A DNA stretch of 64,000 bases, from assembly GCA_041395745.1 (NCBI GenBank), contig JAWKZV010000003.1:186001-250000 (forward strand), read 5' to 3'. Shown here in pieces: positions 37,506 to 46,859 of this stretch. The notes under the pieces were generated by a model. It was not told where the DNA came from. It worked only from the letters and a program-made list of their open reading frames with translations, and did no database searches. Position 1 is the first letter of the stretch. Every line of letters starts with the position of its first letter. The position numbers and the translations under genes are program-made. This stretch comes from Porticoccus sp041395745. GTDB lineage: Bacteria; Pseudomonadota; Gammaproteobacteria; Pseudomonadales; Porticoccaceae.

Positions 37506-38228
37506 TCAATACATATGCTGCCCACCGTTAATTGAAAGTGTAGAACCGGTAATAAAACCGCCCTCATCGGAAACCAGGAATAGAATCCCCCGGGCGATAT
37601 CGTGGGCAGTACCAAGACGCCCTACCGGAATCTTGGCAACAATCTTCTGCAACACATCTGCGGGTACGTTGCGTACCATATCCGTATCAACGTATCCCGG
37701 TGCTACCGCATTGACAGTGATGCCATAAGCCGCGCTTTCCAGGGCCAGAGCTTTGGTAAAGCCGTGTATACCGGATTTTGCCGCAGCATAGTTAACCTGA
37801 CCGTATTGGCCGGCCTGCCCATTCAGTGAGCCGACATTGACGATACGACCAAACTTGCGCTCCCGCATACCTTCAATCACCAACCGGCACATGTTGAAAC
37901 AGGAGCCGAGATTGGTATCCAGCACCTCCTGCCACTGATCGTGAGTCATCTTGTGCATGGTGCGGTCGCGAGTGATGCCAGCATTGTTGACCAATACGGA
38001 GACGGGACCAACTTCACGTTCAATACGCTCAATGCCATCCTTACAGGCATCAAAATTGGATACATCGAACTTATAGACCGGTATTCCCGTCCGCTCGTGA
38101 AACGCCATTGCTCGTTCGTCATTCCCGGCATAGTTGGCAACAGTATCGTAACCCGCTTCCTTCAGCTCAATAGCGATCGCCTCTCCAATCCCCCTAGTTC
38201 CCCCGGTTACCAGTGCCACTTTAGACAT
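37506..38228 (-). CDS. phaB: Acetoacetyl-CoA reductase PhaB (SDR family)
   Basis: A 240-residue NADPH-type short-chain dehydrogenase, starting at ATG 38228 behind AGGAGAAG (an upstream in-frame codon adds ten non-conserved residues). It has cofactor motif TGGTRGIGEAI, structural NNAGITRD, and active site Ser in NVGSLNGQAGQYGQVNYAAAKSG with YxxxK. GYVDTDMVRNVP is typical of PhaB. It reduces acetoacetyl-CoA to 3-hydroxybutyryl-CoA, for polyhydroxybutyrate or redox balance. It is separated by 340 bp from the thiolase and may have its own promoter; acetoacetyl-CoA is a plausible intermediate of the neighbouring pathway. Confidence 0.9.
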   Translation of the reverse strand: MSKVALVTGGTRGIGEAIAIELKEAGYDTVANYAGNDERAMAFHERTGIPVYKFDVSNFDACKDGIERIEREVGPVSVLVNNAGITRDRTMHKMTHDQWQEVLDTNLGSCFNMCRLVIEGMRERKFGRIVNVGSLNGQAGQYGQVNYAAAKSGIHGFTKALALESAAYGITVNAVAPGYVDTDMVRNVPADVLQKIVAKIPVGRLGTAHDIARGILFLVSDEGGFITGSTLSINGGQHMY

Positions 38229-38568
38229 TTTACTTCTCCTGCTCGAGTTATCTGCCAAATTATCACTTCAACACTTACCCGCAGCTGACCTTGGTCAACT
38301 CACGATATCAATCCATTATTTTTCACATGTCCATCCTTACACGATAGACCGATAAAAAATGTCAGTGAATGCGACCTTTAGCGAATGGGCCAACAACCAA
38401 CCCCAAAATTTTCGTTATAGGGTAATAAATAAACCAGCCCCATAGAAAAAACAAATGGTATTCGCCCCAACAGGCATTTTGAGCAGAAATAAAGAGAGGA
38501 AAAGAAAGAGGGAACAAAAAAACTGACAGGGTACAGCAGTTGCCATACCCCGCCAGGGAGGTTAAACG
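38229..38568. other. AT-rich intergenic region upstream of phaB
   Basis: About 340 bp without a supported gene, between the thiolase stop and the phaB start. I see no -24/-12 match here. An A-rich segment (38490-38525) lies after the thiolase, but no convincing terminator stem was found. Confidence 0.5.
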
Positions 38569-39834
38569 TTACTGAAGACGGCGCAATACACTCACACAGT
38601 TGGTCACACCGGAACCACCGATATTGACGGTCATTGCCACTTCCGGATTACCCTTGGCTGCAACACCAACCGGAGCACCAATCAACTGTTTGTATGCCAG
38701 CGCGTGCATGGACGCACCAGTGGCACCTACCGGGTGGCCCTTGGATTTCAGGCCACCTGAGAGATTGATCGGGCAATCACCTTCCGGGCTGTACTTGCCT
38801 TCCATAAAGTCGTAACCGGCACGGCCATTATCGGAAAGTCCGATCGCCTCGGTACAGAGAATCTGGTTCACGGTAAAGCAATCGTGCACTTCAGCCAGAT
38901 CCAGATCAGCCACCGTTGCTCCTGCTTCGTCGAGAGCCAGTTTCACAGCGTGGCGTGTTGCCTGCAGCTCATGCAGGCGACCTTCACGGGCCTTGAGGGT
39001 CATACGATCAGTTACATGACCGATACCCGACAATTCAACTGCATGCTTGAAGCTGGCCTTTGCGTTGTCGGTAGAAGTCAGCACCACGGCCGCGGCACCA
39101 TCGGTAACCAGCGAACAGTCGTGCAGACGCAGCGGCGGCGCAATCATCGGGTTACTGCCCTTGCCGGATTCGGGCAGGTTGAGAATGGCCTCTGCCGTAA
39201 TCAGCTGATTCTTGTCCGGCAGGCTGCCCGGGCCAAAGTGGGCCAGCGGGTTCTGGATACCGTTGCGGTAGTTCAGCGCAGAGATGTGCGCCAGCATAAC
39301 CCGCAGTTGCTCGTCGGTCAGACCGTGCTTGGCCTGATAGGCTTTGCCCAGTTCGGCAAACAAGCCTGGGAAGGTCATGCCACGGGCACCTTCGTCCGGC
39401 CAGTAGGAGCAACAGGACAACGCGTGGGTTACCCCGGCGGTATCCAGAGTGTTCATCTTCTCCACACCGATCGCCAGCACATTCTTGAAACGGCCGGATG
39501 CGACGGCATAGGCAGCATTGTAAATAGCCAGCGATGAGGTAGCACAGGCACCTTCTGTGCGGGTAGTCGGCTTCAGCAGCAGTCCTTGCGGATCAATTTC
39601 CAGAGCCAACGGACCTACGTGTTCCTGGTTGACGAACATGGAAGGAGAGCAAGAGCCCACCCAGATGGCGTCGATATCCTTGGCTTCGAGCCCGGCGTCG
39701 GCAATCGCACCAGCGCCCGCTTCATTCAGCAGCTCGTAAAATGATTTGAGATCTTCGATAACACCAGTTTCGCGATCGCGTTTCACAAACGCACCGAACT
39801 GGGTGTTATATGCACCCACAATACTGACCTTCAC
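38569..39834 (-). CDS. Thiolase, SCP-x/lipid-transfer type
   Basis: A 421-residue thiolase-fold enzyme of the SCP-x-like branch. The nucleophile Cys is in TTRTEGACATSSLAIYNAA (about residue 97), the branch motif AEVHDCFTVNQI carries the second active-site His, and the GHPVGATGASM loop is present. NIGGSGVTNC stands where classical thiolases have CxGGGQG. It probably cleaves a 3-oxoacyl-CoA with free CoA to acetyl-CoA and a shortened acyl-CoA. As last gene of the apc operon it fits cleavage of benzoylacetyl-CoA-like intermediates (inference). It lies 61 bp after the CoA ligase. Confidence 0.85.
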   Translation of the reverse strand: MKVSIVGAYNTQFGAFVKRDRETGVIEDLKSFYELLNEAGAGAIADAGLEAKDIDAIWVGSCSPSMFVNQEHVGPLALEIDPQGLLLKPTTRTEGACATSSLAIYNAAYAVASGRFKNVLAIGVEKMNTLDTAGVTHALSCCSYWPDEGARGMTFPGLFAELGKAYQAKHGLTDEQLRVMLAHISALNYRNGIQNPLAHFGPGSLPDKNQLITAEAILNLPESGKGSNPMIAPPLRLHDCSLVTDGAAAVVLTSTDNAKASFKHAVELSGIGHVTDRMTLKAREGRLHELQATRHAVKLALDEAGATVADLDLAEVHDCFTVNQILCTEAIGLSDNGRAGYDFMEGKYSPEGDCPINLSGGLKSKGHPVGATGASMHALAYKQLIGAPVGVAAKGNPEVAMTVNIGGSGVTNCVSVLRRLQ

Positions 39835-39895
39835 GGCATAGCCCTCGCTTAGGTCGTTGATGTTGAAAGAAAATGATAAATAGCAGCCGCTATTA

Positions 39896-41458
39896 TCAGA
39901 TGTTGCGCCCGGCGTCCTGCCAGAAAACCTTGCGAATTTCCTTTTTCAGCACCTTGCCAACCGGACTGCGCGGTAGCTCGTCCCAAAACAGAACCTGCTT
40001 GGGCGCCTTGACGCTACCTAGCCTGCTTTTGCAGTACTGGATTATCTCCTGCTCATCCGGTTTTTTTACATTAGCCTTAAGTTCAACAACCGCCGTCACC
40101 TGTTCACCCCATTTTTCGTCGGGTATACCGATAACTGCACAGTCCTTGATGGCTGGATGTGCCCAGATCAATTGCTCAATCTCACTGGGATAGACGTTGA
40201 AGCCGCCGGAGATAATCATATCCCGCTTGCGGTCGACAATAGAAAGATAGCCCTGCTCATCCAGGATGCCCACATCACCGGTCCGCTGCCAACCATCCTT
40301 ACGGATTTCTGCCGTGGCATCCGGGTTGCCATAGTAGGCACGCATCAGCAGGTTGCCACGTACAGCGATTTCGCCCTCCTGGCCGGCAGGCAATGGCTGC
40401 CAGTCATCATCCATCACGGCCAGTTCCACATGGGGGGACACTTTGCCGCAGGAACGCAGAATTTCAGGACGGTTGTGTTCCAGGGCATACAGATGATCCG
40501 CAGGTGACAGGGAAGTGCAGATCATCGGGGCTTCAGCCTGACCATAGGTTTGCACCATCACCGGCCCGAACACATCGATTGCCTCTTTGAGCTTTTCAAC
40601 CGACATCGGGGCAGCGGCATACCAGAAATAGCGCAAGCTGGAATAGTCGTGGGATTTGACCGCCTCATGAGCCAGCAACATATAGATGGCGGTGGGCGGC
40701 AGGAACACGTGGGTTACCCGATAGCGCTCGATGGTCTCCAGCAACACTTCCGGCACCATGCCATCCATCACCACTACAGTAGCGCCGCGACGGATATTCG
40801 CGAAGGAGGCAATACCGGCGGCGTGAGTCATGGGCGCCGACACCAGGTAGGAACAGGGAATATCCGGCGGAGGCATGACCTCATCCTGGATGTCCGTCAT
40901 GGTCTCCCAGCTCAAGCTGCTCCACTCGGCCAGCTTGGAATCACCCGTGGTGCCACCAGTGGCAAACAGATTGAGCAGCGGATTATCACCTTCCGGCTGG
41001 ACATCAATGACGAGGGGCCACGACAGCTCATCGGATAGAGACGACAGATCAACGCCAGCCACCTGGCGGCCGTCCATTCTCAGCATCTGCTGATCTGAAT
41101 AGACTTCGAGAATCTCGGGAAGTGAAGCGACGATACTGTCGTCCACAAAGAATTGTACGGTGCCGGATTTGGCAATTTGCTTCCGGTTCGCTTCAAAGGT
41201 ATTTCTTACATTCAGAGGCAGCCAGACAGCCCCCAAACGTGAGATTGCAAAAATACAGCAGTAGGCGGCAACGGAGTTGGGGGCGTAGGTCGCGACTACA
41301 TCCTGCGCCTTGACCCCCTTCTGCCGCAATGCCTCCGCTATTTTGACGGAGGCATTAACCACCTGTCTGTAACTGAGGGACAACCCCTTATCCAGATCAA
41401 CAAACTTCGCATCACCAGACAATGCCGGACTCTTATCGAGGAAATCGACAAGACGCAT
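39896..41458 (-). CDS. Acyl-CoA ligase (AMP-forming), benzoylacetate-CoA ligase-like by context
   Basis: A 520-residue ANL-superfamily ligase. The start at ATG 41458 follows AGGGGG; an upstream GTG is less likely. The P-loop-like motif is unusual, LFATGGTTGDSKLAEWS, where YTSGTTGxPKG is standard. Later motifs are QTYGQAEAPM, GWQRTGDVGILDEQGYLSIVDRKRDMIISGGFNVYPSEIE and the C-terminal RSPVGKVLKKEIR with the adenylation Lys. In Aromatoleum aromaticum a ligase (Bal) follows acetophenone carboxylase to activate benzoylacetate. The same position here suggests activation of the carboxylated ketone. Substrate is inferred, not read from sequence. Confidence 0.82.
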   Translation of the reverse strand: MRLVDFLDKSPALSGDAKFVDLDKGLSLSYRQVVNASVKIAEALRQKGVKAQDVVATYAPNSVAAYCCIFAISRLGAVWLPLNVRNTFEANRKQIAKSGTVQFFVDDSIVASLPEILEVYSDQQMLRMDGRQVAGVDLSSLSDELSWPLVIDVQPEGDNPLLNLFATGGTTGDSKLAEWSSLSWETMTDIQDEVMPPPDIPCSYLVSAPMTHAAGIASFANIRRGATVVVMDGMVPEVLLETIERYRVTHVFLPPTAIYMLLAHEAVKSHDYSSLRYFWYAAAPMSVEKLKEAIDVFGPVMVQTYGQAEAPMICTSLSPADHLYALEHNRPEILRSCGKVSPHVELAVMDDDWQPLPAGQEGEIAVRGNLLMRAYYGNPDATAEIRKDGWQRTGDVGILDEQGYLSIVDRKRDMIISGGFNVYPSEIEQLIWAHPAIKDCAVIGIPDEKWGEQVTAVVELKANVKKPDEQEIIQYCKSRLGSVKAPKQVLFWDELPRSPVGKVLKKEIRKVFWQDAGRNI

Positions 41459-41494
41459 GATCACCCCCTGCTACTACAGTTTTAATAATAATTA

Positions 41495-42355
41495 TCAACC
41501 CTTGAGGGTTGCCAATGTCTCCAGCACAGCCTCCGGTTTGGCGTCTGCAGGAATGGTCAGATAATAGAACCCATTGGTTGCGGGGCGTGCTTCACCAGCC
41601 TTGTCACCCCACAGGTAGTCGGTGATATCCACACCCTTCGCTTTCGCAGCAGTCGGCGAACCGGCAGGCGCAATGGCGAAATTGACGTCAGCAGGAACAT
41701 CATAATCCTGATCCGCCGAAGGCACGGAAACACCAACAGACCAGCGATAGTGCTTGGCCACGTTGTAGATTGGCTGGTACCAGCTGAGCTCTTCGCCACT
41801 AGCAGGCAACAGTGCCGGATCTTCAACCAGCAGCACACCGGACAGACCAGTTTCGCTGAAGTAACGCAGGAAATCCGCAACGTACATGGAAGCAGTATCC
41901 ACGTTCATTTCATCGGGTTCAGCCACTTCGCCATTGGCGGCTTGGTGTGCCTTCACCAGCAGGGAACGGGGAGACGGCATGACCAACACCATCGGAGTGG
42001 AAGCTCCGTAGTTGTTGCCCAGCGCAGTGATCACCTCAGCCAGCAGCTCGCGGGGAGCAAAGGCTTCCAGCATGGATTTCAGGGCGACTGTGACACGGCG
42101 TTTGCCGGCCATGGAGGGAATTGCCTCCTTGTCTTCCTGCATCCAGGACTGGAACAGGTCCCACACGTCGAGCACCACCACTTCAGCTTTTACCAAGCCG
42201 TGAGCCTGTCTGTAGAAAGACATGTAGGCGGCGGGATTGGTCCACGGGTTTTCACCCGCACCGAGCAGCAGCTTCTTGGTGTAGTCGGTGAAATTAATCC
42301 AAAGCCGGGGGGATTCCCCCCCGGCTGCCAGATAAGAAGTTAGATCGAGAGCCAT
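41495..42355 (-). CDS. apcE: ApcE-like fifth subunit of an acetophenone-carboxylase-type enzyme
   Basis: A 286-residue soluble protein (about 31 kDa), starting MALDLTSYLAAGGESPRLWINFTDYTKKLLLGAGENPW. I recognise no standard domain. The assignment rests on size and place: acetophenone carboxylase of Aromatoleum has a fifth subunit of about 34 kDa encoded after the four core subunits, and this gene follows the HyuB-like gene by one base with its own AAAGGAAA ribosome site. Repeated acidic/aromatic segments (VLDVWDLFQSWMQEDKEAIPS; FLRYFSETGLSGVLLVEDPALLPA) suggest an alpha/beta fold. Its exact biochemical role is not known to me. Confidence 0.65.
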   Translation of the reverse strand: MALDLTSYLAAGGESPRLWINFTDYTKKLLLGAGENPWTNPAAYMSFYRQAHGLVKAEVVVLDVWDLFQSWMQEDKEAIPSMAGKRRVTVALKSMLEAFAPRELLAEVITALGNNYGASTPMVLVMPSPRSLLVKAHQAANGEVAEPDEMNVDTASMYVADFLRYFSETGLSGVLLVEDPALLPASGEELSWYQPIYNVAKHYRWSVGVSVPSADQDYDVPADVNFAIAPAGSPTAAKAKGVDITDYLWGDKAGEARPATNGFYYLTIPADAKPEAVLETLATLKG

Positions 42356-42356
42356 A

Positions 42357-44633
42357 CTATTTCCTTTCGTTTGAAGGAGGCATGCCGGCTTGTTTTCTCA
42401 CTTCAGCAAGCTCGGCTTCAAGCTCGGCGATTCTAACATCTTTGGGGTGAGTCACATAAATCGGACCCGGGTTTTTGGCATCGCGCTTGTCTTTAACGCT
42501 GCCCGCGTAAACGTAGTCCAGATCATTGTTCCAGGAACCGTAGAACGGAATATTTTCCGGCGGGGTTTCCTTGACATGATTCTTGACGAACTCCGCGTAA
42601 GGCACGCCCTGCTTCTTACGCTGATCACGGTAAGCAGCACGCAGCTTCTCAGTGGCTTCCATGTCAACCACGAGGGTTTCTTCATTGAATTCCACTTTGT
42701 AGAGCTTCTTGGCCCAGTCGGCAGTGATCAGATTTTCCTCGATGTCCATGATCACGTAAGTGGGATCACGTTCAAGAGGATCACCGTAACCGCCGCCAGA
42801 ACCCTGGGAGATCATGTACAGCTCACCGCGCTTGGAGATGTCGAAGCCCAGGCCCAAGTGATGGGTGGTGTATTTGGCACCTTCAAAGGGACGCTCGTTC
42901 ATGATCTCGGCGATGGAGTGTTTGAAACGCTCTGGCTCTTTCAGCATGACGTCGTACACATCCACATTGGTCACCTTACACAGCGGGATACTACCGGCAG
43001 CGTAACCACCAAACAGCCCCTGGATAGTGGGTGCTTTTGAGCCCTGACAGGTGGTCATGAAGCCCCACTGGGTGCTGTCCTTGGTAGCAGCGATCTGGGT
43101 GTAACCCATACCGCCACGGTACTTACCGGGCGCCTGGGTGTTAGTGGTCATCTTCTTGGAAACCAACTGCAGGAACGGTACTTCTTCCTCGTTCATTTCC
43201 TGTTCACCGATGTCCGCCATGGTTGCGAAGATCGGAGACAGCGCGTGCTCACCATCGCGGTCCATACGGGCACCGCCACCCATACCGTTCAAGTCGGCAC
43301 AGAGGTTACCCAGAGTTTCACCGTGCTGGTTCACACCACCCCAGATGAAGGTGTTGATCATGTTGTGCCAGGGAGCCAGTACACGGGTGTACTTGTCCGG
43401 ACAGCTGTACAGGAACTTGGCAGTCGCATGCTGAGCCACAGTGAAGCTGTGGAAGATGGACATCAAGCTCTGGGAGTTAGGCGCTGCGTAGGAACAGTCA
43501 ACCAGGGTACCTTCCTGAGTGATGAACTCAACCGGAGACAGACCAGCCTGGCCACGGGGCAGATCGGGCCAGATGTGGTTCATGAACGCCTGGCCCACCA
43601 TGCCTTTCATACCCGGCAACTGGGTGTTGATGGCGCGGTTGGTCAACTCGGGGCTGGTTCCGGTGAAATCAAAGATCAGGCGGTCGCCTTTCTTGGTCAC
43701 AGCCAGGTTGATTTTCAGCAGGGCGTTTTCACGCAGGGTGCTGTCCATGATGGTCTGAGTGCGAACAGTCATGTCGGGCCACTCGGAGATACGGCGACGT
43801 ACTTCGGTCACAACGCTCTCGTTGGTGTAGCGCAGACAGGCAGTCAGGGCGTCCGGACCGTCAGTGGCCAGAACTTCCTTGATACGCTTCTCGAGACGCA
43901 TACAAGCAAACAGCTTCACCTTGATGTCTTCGTACTGCAGCTTCGGCTCGCGCACGGAGTTCTGCAGGAAGGTCAGCAGGTCCTTCTTGATCTGGTAGCC
44001 TTCAACGATTTTGAACGGAGACATTTTCAGGCCTTCGTCGAAGGAAGTTTCCGCCATGGACGGCATACCACCCGGCTCAATCGCACCGTTCTCACCTTCG
44101 TGCACGGTAGATGCCACCCAGCAAACCAGTTTGTCTTCGTGGAATACCGGAATGATCATGCTCTGGTCAGTGTTGTGCACGTTACCGTAGCGTGAGTCGT
44201 TGTGAATGAAGCCATCGCCTTCGCTCACACCCACGGTTTTCTCGGTGATCCAGTTCTTGATGATGAACTTGATCGGGTGGTGAACCAGTGCGGAGAAGAT
44301 CAATACACCGCCGGCACTACCAATGGTCAGGTCACCAGAAGCGGAGTAGATACCGGTGATGATGTCACCCCACTTCGCACCGGGAGCCGCACCCATCTGC
44401 TCTACCATCTCGAAGCCTTCTTCACAGGCAGACTGCAGACGGTCGCGGATAGAAGCGATCTGGTTCAGGTCGGTGTACTTCTCCATGCAACGCTCTTCGT
44501 CAGCACTGCGCGGCATGATGCTGTGGTCACGCATGATCTCCGGGTCGGGACCCAGGAACAGGGTGGTTTCCTTGAGGAATTTTTCAATCAGCTCCTGATC
44601 CTTCAGAGCCGGGTTGTTGGTTTCGTTATTCAT
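42357..44633 (-). CDS. apcD: Ketone carboxylase subunit, hydantoinase B/HyuB-like (ApcD type)
   Basis: A 758-residue HyuB-family subunit. In acetone and acetophenone carboxylases the HyuB-like subunit binds the ketone and carries out carboxylation. The start ATG 44633 follows AGGGG; the preceding in-frame TTG is discounted. Family features include YSASGDLTIGSAGGVLIFSALVHHPIKFII, DGFIHNDSRYGNVHNTDQSMIIPVF, LIFDFTGTSPELTNRAINTQLPGMKG and the Gly-rich YMISQGSGGGYGDPLERDP near the end. It is 22 bp after apcC and abuts apcE. Residues choosing acetone versus aromatic ketones cannot be judged by eye. Confidence 0.88.
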   Translation of the reverse strand: MNNETNNPALKDQELIEKFLKETTLFLGPDPEIMRDHSIMPRSADEERCMEKYTDLNQIASIRDRLQSACEEGFEMVEQMGAAPGAKWGDIITGIYSASGDLTIGSAGGVLIFSALVHHPIKFIIKNWITEKTVGVSEGDGFIHNDSRYGNVHNTDQSMIIPVFHEDKLVCWVASTVHEGENGAIEPGGMPSMAETSFDEGLKMSPFKIVEGYQIKKDLLTFLQNSVREPKLQYEDIKVKLFACMRLEKRIKEVLATDGPDALTACLRYTNESVVTEVRRRISEWPDMTVRTQTIMDSTLRENALLKINLAVTKKGDRLIFDFTGTSPELTNRAINTQLPGMKGMVGQAFMNHIWPDLPRGQAGLSPVEFITQEGTLVDCSYAAPNSQSLMSIFHSFTVAQHATAKFLYSCPDKYTRVLAPWHNMINTFIWGGVNQHGETLGNLCADLNGMGGGARMDRDGEHALSPIFATMADIGEQEMNEEEVPFLQLVSKKMTTNTQAPGKYRGGMGYTQIAATKDSTQWGFMTTCQGSKAPTIQGLFGGYAAGSIPLCKVTNVDVYDVMLKEPERFKHSIAEIMNERPFEGAKYTTHHLGLGFDISKRGELYMISQGSGGGYGDPLERDPTYVIMDIEENLITADWAKKLYKVEFNEETLVVDMEATEKLRAAYRDQRKKQGVPYAEFVKNHVKETPPENIPFYGSWNNDLDYVYAGSVKDKRDAKNPGPIYVTHPKDVRIAELEAELAEVRKQAGMPPSNERK

Positions 44634-44655
44634 AATCAAATACCCCTATAGCTAC

Positions 44656-46806
44656 TTAATTCTGTGAATCGACGCGGAAGAACCAAACGGCGCCCTGCTC
44701 AGCAGAGACATACTTCCAGCCCGGCTCGATCAAGTAGGTAGTTACGTCGGAAGCCACGATGCCCGGCCCCACAATTTCAGTACCCGGAGGAATGTCGCTC
44801 TTGCGCCAAACCGGAGTCTCGATGCCTTTCGGACCTTCGCTAACGAAGTAGCAGGTTCTGGTGGCAAGCGGAGCCGGCGGTGCAGTGCGCTCGCTCTGGG
44901 CAACAGGCTTGATGTGTTTGAAGTGCACGGTATCGTGCTCAACGTAAGAAGCCACACGGATAGTGTTGATACGGATACCCGCTTCAGGCGCCTGGCTACC
45001 TTCACCGAAACGGTGGCCGTAGTCAGCAGAGAACTGCTGCAGAATCGCCATTACGTCAGCCGCAGATTCCAGGTTGTGCTTCGGAATCACCACAGTGGTC
45101 TGTACCAGCTGGTTACCGTAGCGCATATCCAGTTCCAGTGAGTGCTGGATGGTGGTGGCATCAGCGCCCTGACGCAGCAGATCGTTCTTACCGCGCTCGC
45201 TCAGCTCAGCAACGATGTCGTTGAAACGCTTGTAATCACTGAACACTTTGCGGGTGTTTGAATCGTACAGCACCAGGAACAGGGACATTTCGTGAATGTG
45301 CATCTGGTGCATGTTGCCGGCACCCAGTGCAGAGAACACGGAACTCATCGGCGGCGCCAGAATCTTTTCGATATTCAGGTTGCTGGCGATACCACAAGCG
45401 TGCAATGGACCATTACCACCGTAAGCCAACATAGTGAAGTCTTCCGGGTCATAGCCGCGTACACGCAGTTCTGTGTGCAGACCGTTGGCCATGTTGCTGT
45501 CCACTTTTTCCTTGATCAGCAGTGCCGCTTCAATGACTTCACAGTCCAGATCGTCACACAGTGCTTCTTCAATGGCGAAGACAGAACGCTTCGGGTTCAG
45601 CGGAATGTGGCCACCGGCGTAGTTTTTCGCATCCAGGTAACCCAATACCAGGTCAGCGTCGGTGACGGTCGGGTTCATACCACCGCGGTCGTAACAGGCG
45701 GGGCCCGGGTCAGAACCAGCACTCTTCGGACCAACGGCAACAGAGTTGTACATACGGTCAAAGGAAGCGATAGAACCACCACCGGCACCCAGGGTTACCA
45801 GGTGAACCATCGGCACGGAAACCAGCCAGCGGTCGATAACGGGGTTGAAGTCGTAGTGTTTGATACCACCTTCCACCACGATACCGATGTCGTAAGAAGT
45901 ACCGCCCATGTCGGTAGCAACTACGCTGCCCAGGTCGGCTTCTTTCGCCAGGTGCTCTGCAGCACTGATACCGGAAACCGGACCAGAGTGGATGGTTTGC
46001 AGGGCGTCAGTGGAGTTCAGCTGGGCCATACCACCGGAGTTGTGGATTACCAGCATCGGCTTGGAGTAGGAGTTGGCGCGCAGATTCTGCTCCAGCTGGC
46101 TCATGGCGTGGTACATGGTGGAGTGCAGGTAACCGTCCACGATTGCGGAGGTTGCACGCACGTATTCACCCTTACGACCAGCCACACGGTGAGACAGGAT
46201 CACCGGAATGGAGCCCAGCAGATGAGAGGGATACTCATCCAGCAGGATCTGCTCAATGCGCTTCTCGTGATCGGGGTTAACCACAGAGTTAACCAGACAG
46301 ACAACGATAGCCTGGGCACCCTTGTCCACCAGAGAGCGGATCTTGTTGCGGACGTCTTTCTCGTCCAGAGGCATAACCAGCTCGCCCTGGAAACCCAGAC
46401 GCTCGCGAACGCCTTCGATCATGTGGGGCAGAACCAGAGGAGCGGGACGCTGTGCATCGGGCAGGTTTTGTTTGCCCAGCTCGTCCAGACCTTCACCGTA
46501 ACCACGGCCGCGGCTCAGGGGAACCATCGCCTCGTAACCGGCAGTTACCAGCATGCCGATACGGGGACCGTTGTGCTCGATCAGGGCGTTGGTACCCAGA
46601 GTGGTCGCGTAGCGAACGGAATCCACACCGCCCAGGATTTCTTCCATGGAGATGCCGAGTTCGGTGTACGCCTTCTCTACAGCCTCGTTAAAACCGAGAG
46701 CCAGGTTGTGGTGAGTGGTCAGCGCTTTGGTTTCAATGTACTTGCCGTCCCACACGGTGAAGCAGTCGGTGAAAGTACCACCGATATCTACTGATATACG
46801 TTTCAT
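44656..46806 (-). CDS. apcC: Ketone carboxylase subunit, hydantoinase A/HyuA-like (ApcC type)
   Basis: A 716-residue ATP-using subunit of the HyuA/acetone carboxylase beta family. The ASKHA phosphate-1 motif VDIGGTFTDCFTVWDGKY is at residues 6-23, the conserved RYATTLGTNALIEHNGPRIGMLVTAGYE follows, then VVATDMGGTSYDIGIVVEGG (phosphate-2). GAGGGSIASFD and MLAYGGNGPLHACGIA are further family marks. It phosphorylates ketone enol and bicarbonate in related enzymes. A second, shorter HyuA-like gene (apcA) in the same operon matches the alpha, alpha-prime layout of acetophenone carboxylase, while acetone carboxylase has only one. Confidence 0.9.
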   Translation of the reverse strand: MKRISVDIGGTFTDCFTVWDGKYIETKALTTHHNLALGFNEAVEKAYTELGISMEEILGGVDSVRYATTLGTNALIEHNGPRIGMLVTAGYEAMVPLSRGRGYGEGLDELGKQNLPDAQRPAPLVLPHMIEGVRERLGFQGELVMPLDEKDVRNKIRSLVDKGAQAIVVCLVNSVVNPDHEKRIEQILLDEYPSHLLGSIPVILSHRVAGRKGEYVRATSAIVDGYLHSTMYHAMSQLEQNLRANSYSKPMLVIHNSGGMAQLNSTDALQTIHSGPVSGISAAEHLAKEADLGSVVATDMGGTSYDIGIVVEGGIKHYDFNPVIDRWLVSVPMVHLVTLGAGGGSIASFDRMYNSVAVGPKSAGSDPGPACYDRGGMNPTVTDADLVLGYLDAKNYAGGHIPLNPKRSVFAIEEALCDDLDCEVIEAALLIKEKVDSNMANGLHTELRVRGYDPEDFTMLAYGGNGPLHACGIASNLNIEKILAPPMSSVFSALGAGNMHQMHIHEMSLFLVLYDSNTRKVFSDYKRFNDIVAELSERGKNDLLRQGADATTIQHSLELDMRYGNQLVQTTVVIPKHNLESAADVMAILQQFSADYGHRFGEGSQAPEAGIRINTIRVASYVEHDTVHFKHIKPVAQSERTAPPAPLATRTCYFVSEGPKGIETPVWRKSDIPPGTEIVGPGIVASDVTTYLIEPGWKYVSAEQGAVWFFRVDSQN

Positions 46807-46859
46807 AACCTTATATTCCTAATCAGTCCTAATTCACATTCACAGTCAACAAGCGGATA

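Noticed and set aside
37506..38228. SDR gene as a 1-phenylethanol dehydrogenase
   Set aside because: Motifs (NNAGITRD, GYVDTDMVRNVP) and overall length fit PhaB better; no feature favours an aromatic alcohol.
45292..46794. Long open frames on the strand opposite the apc genes (up to 500 codons)
   Set aside because: Low-complexity His/Gln/Val/Thr-rich translation, antisense to well-conserved HyuA-like coding sequence; caused by codon bias.
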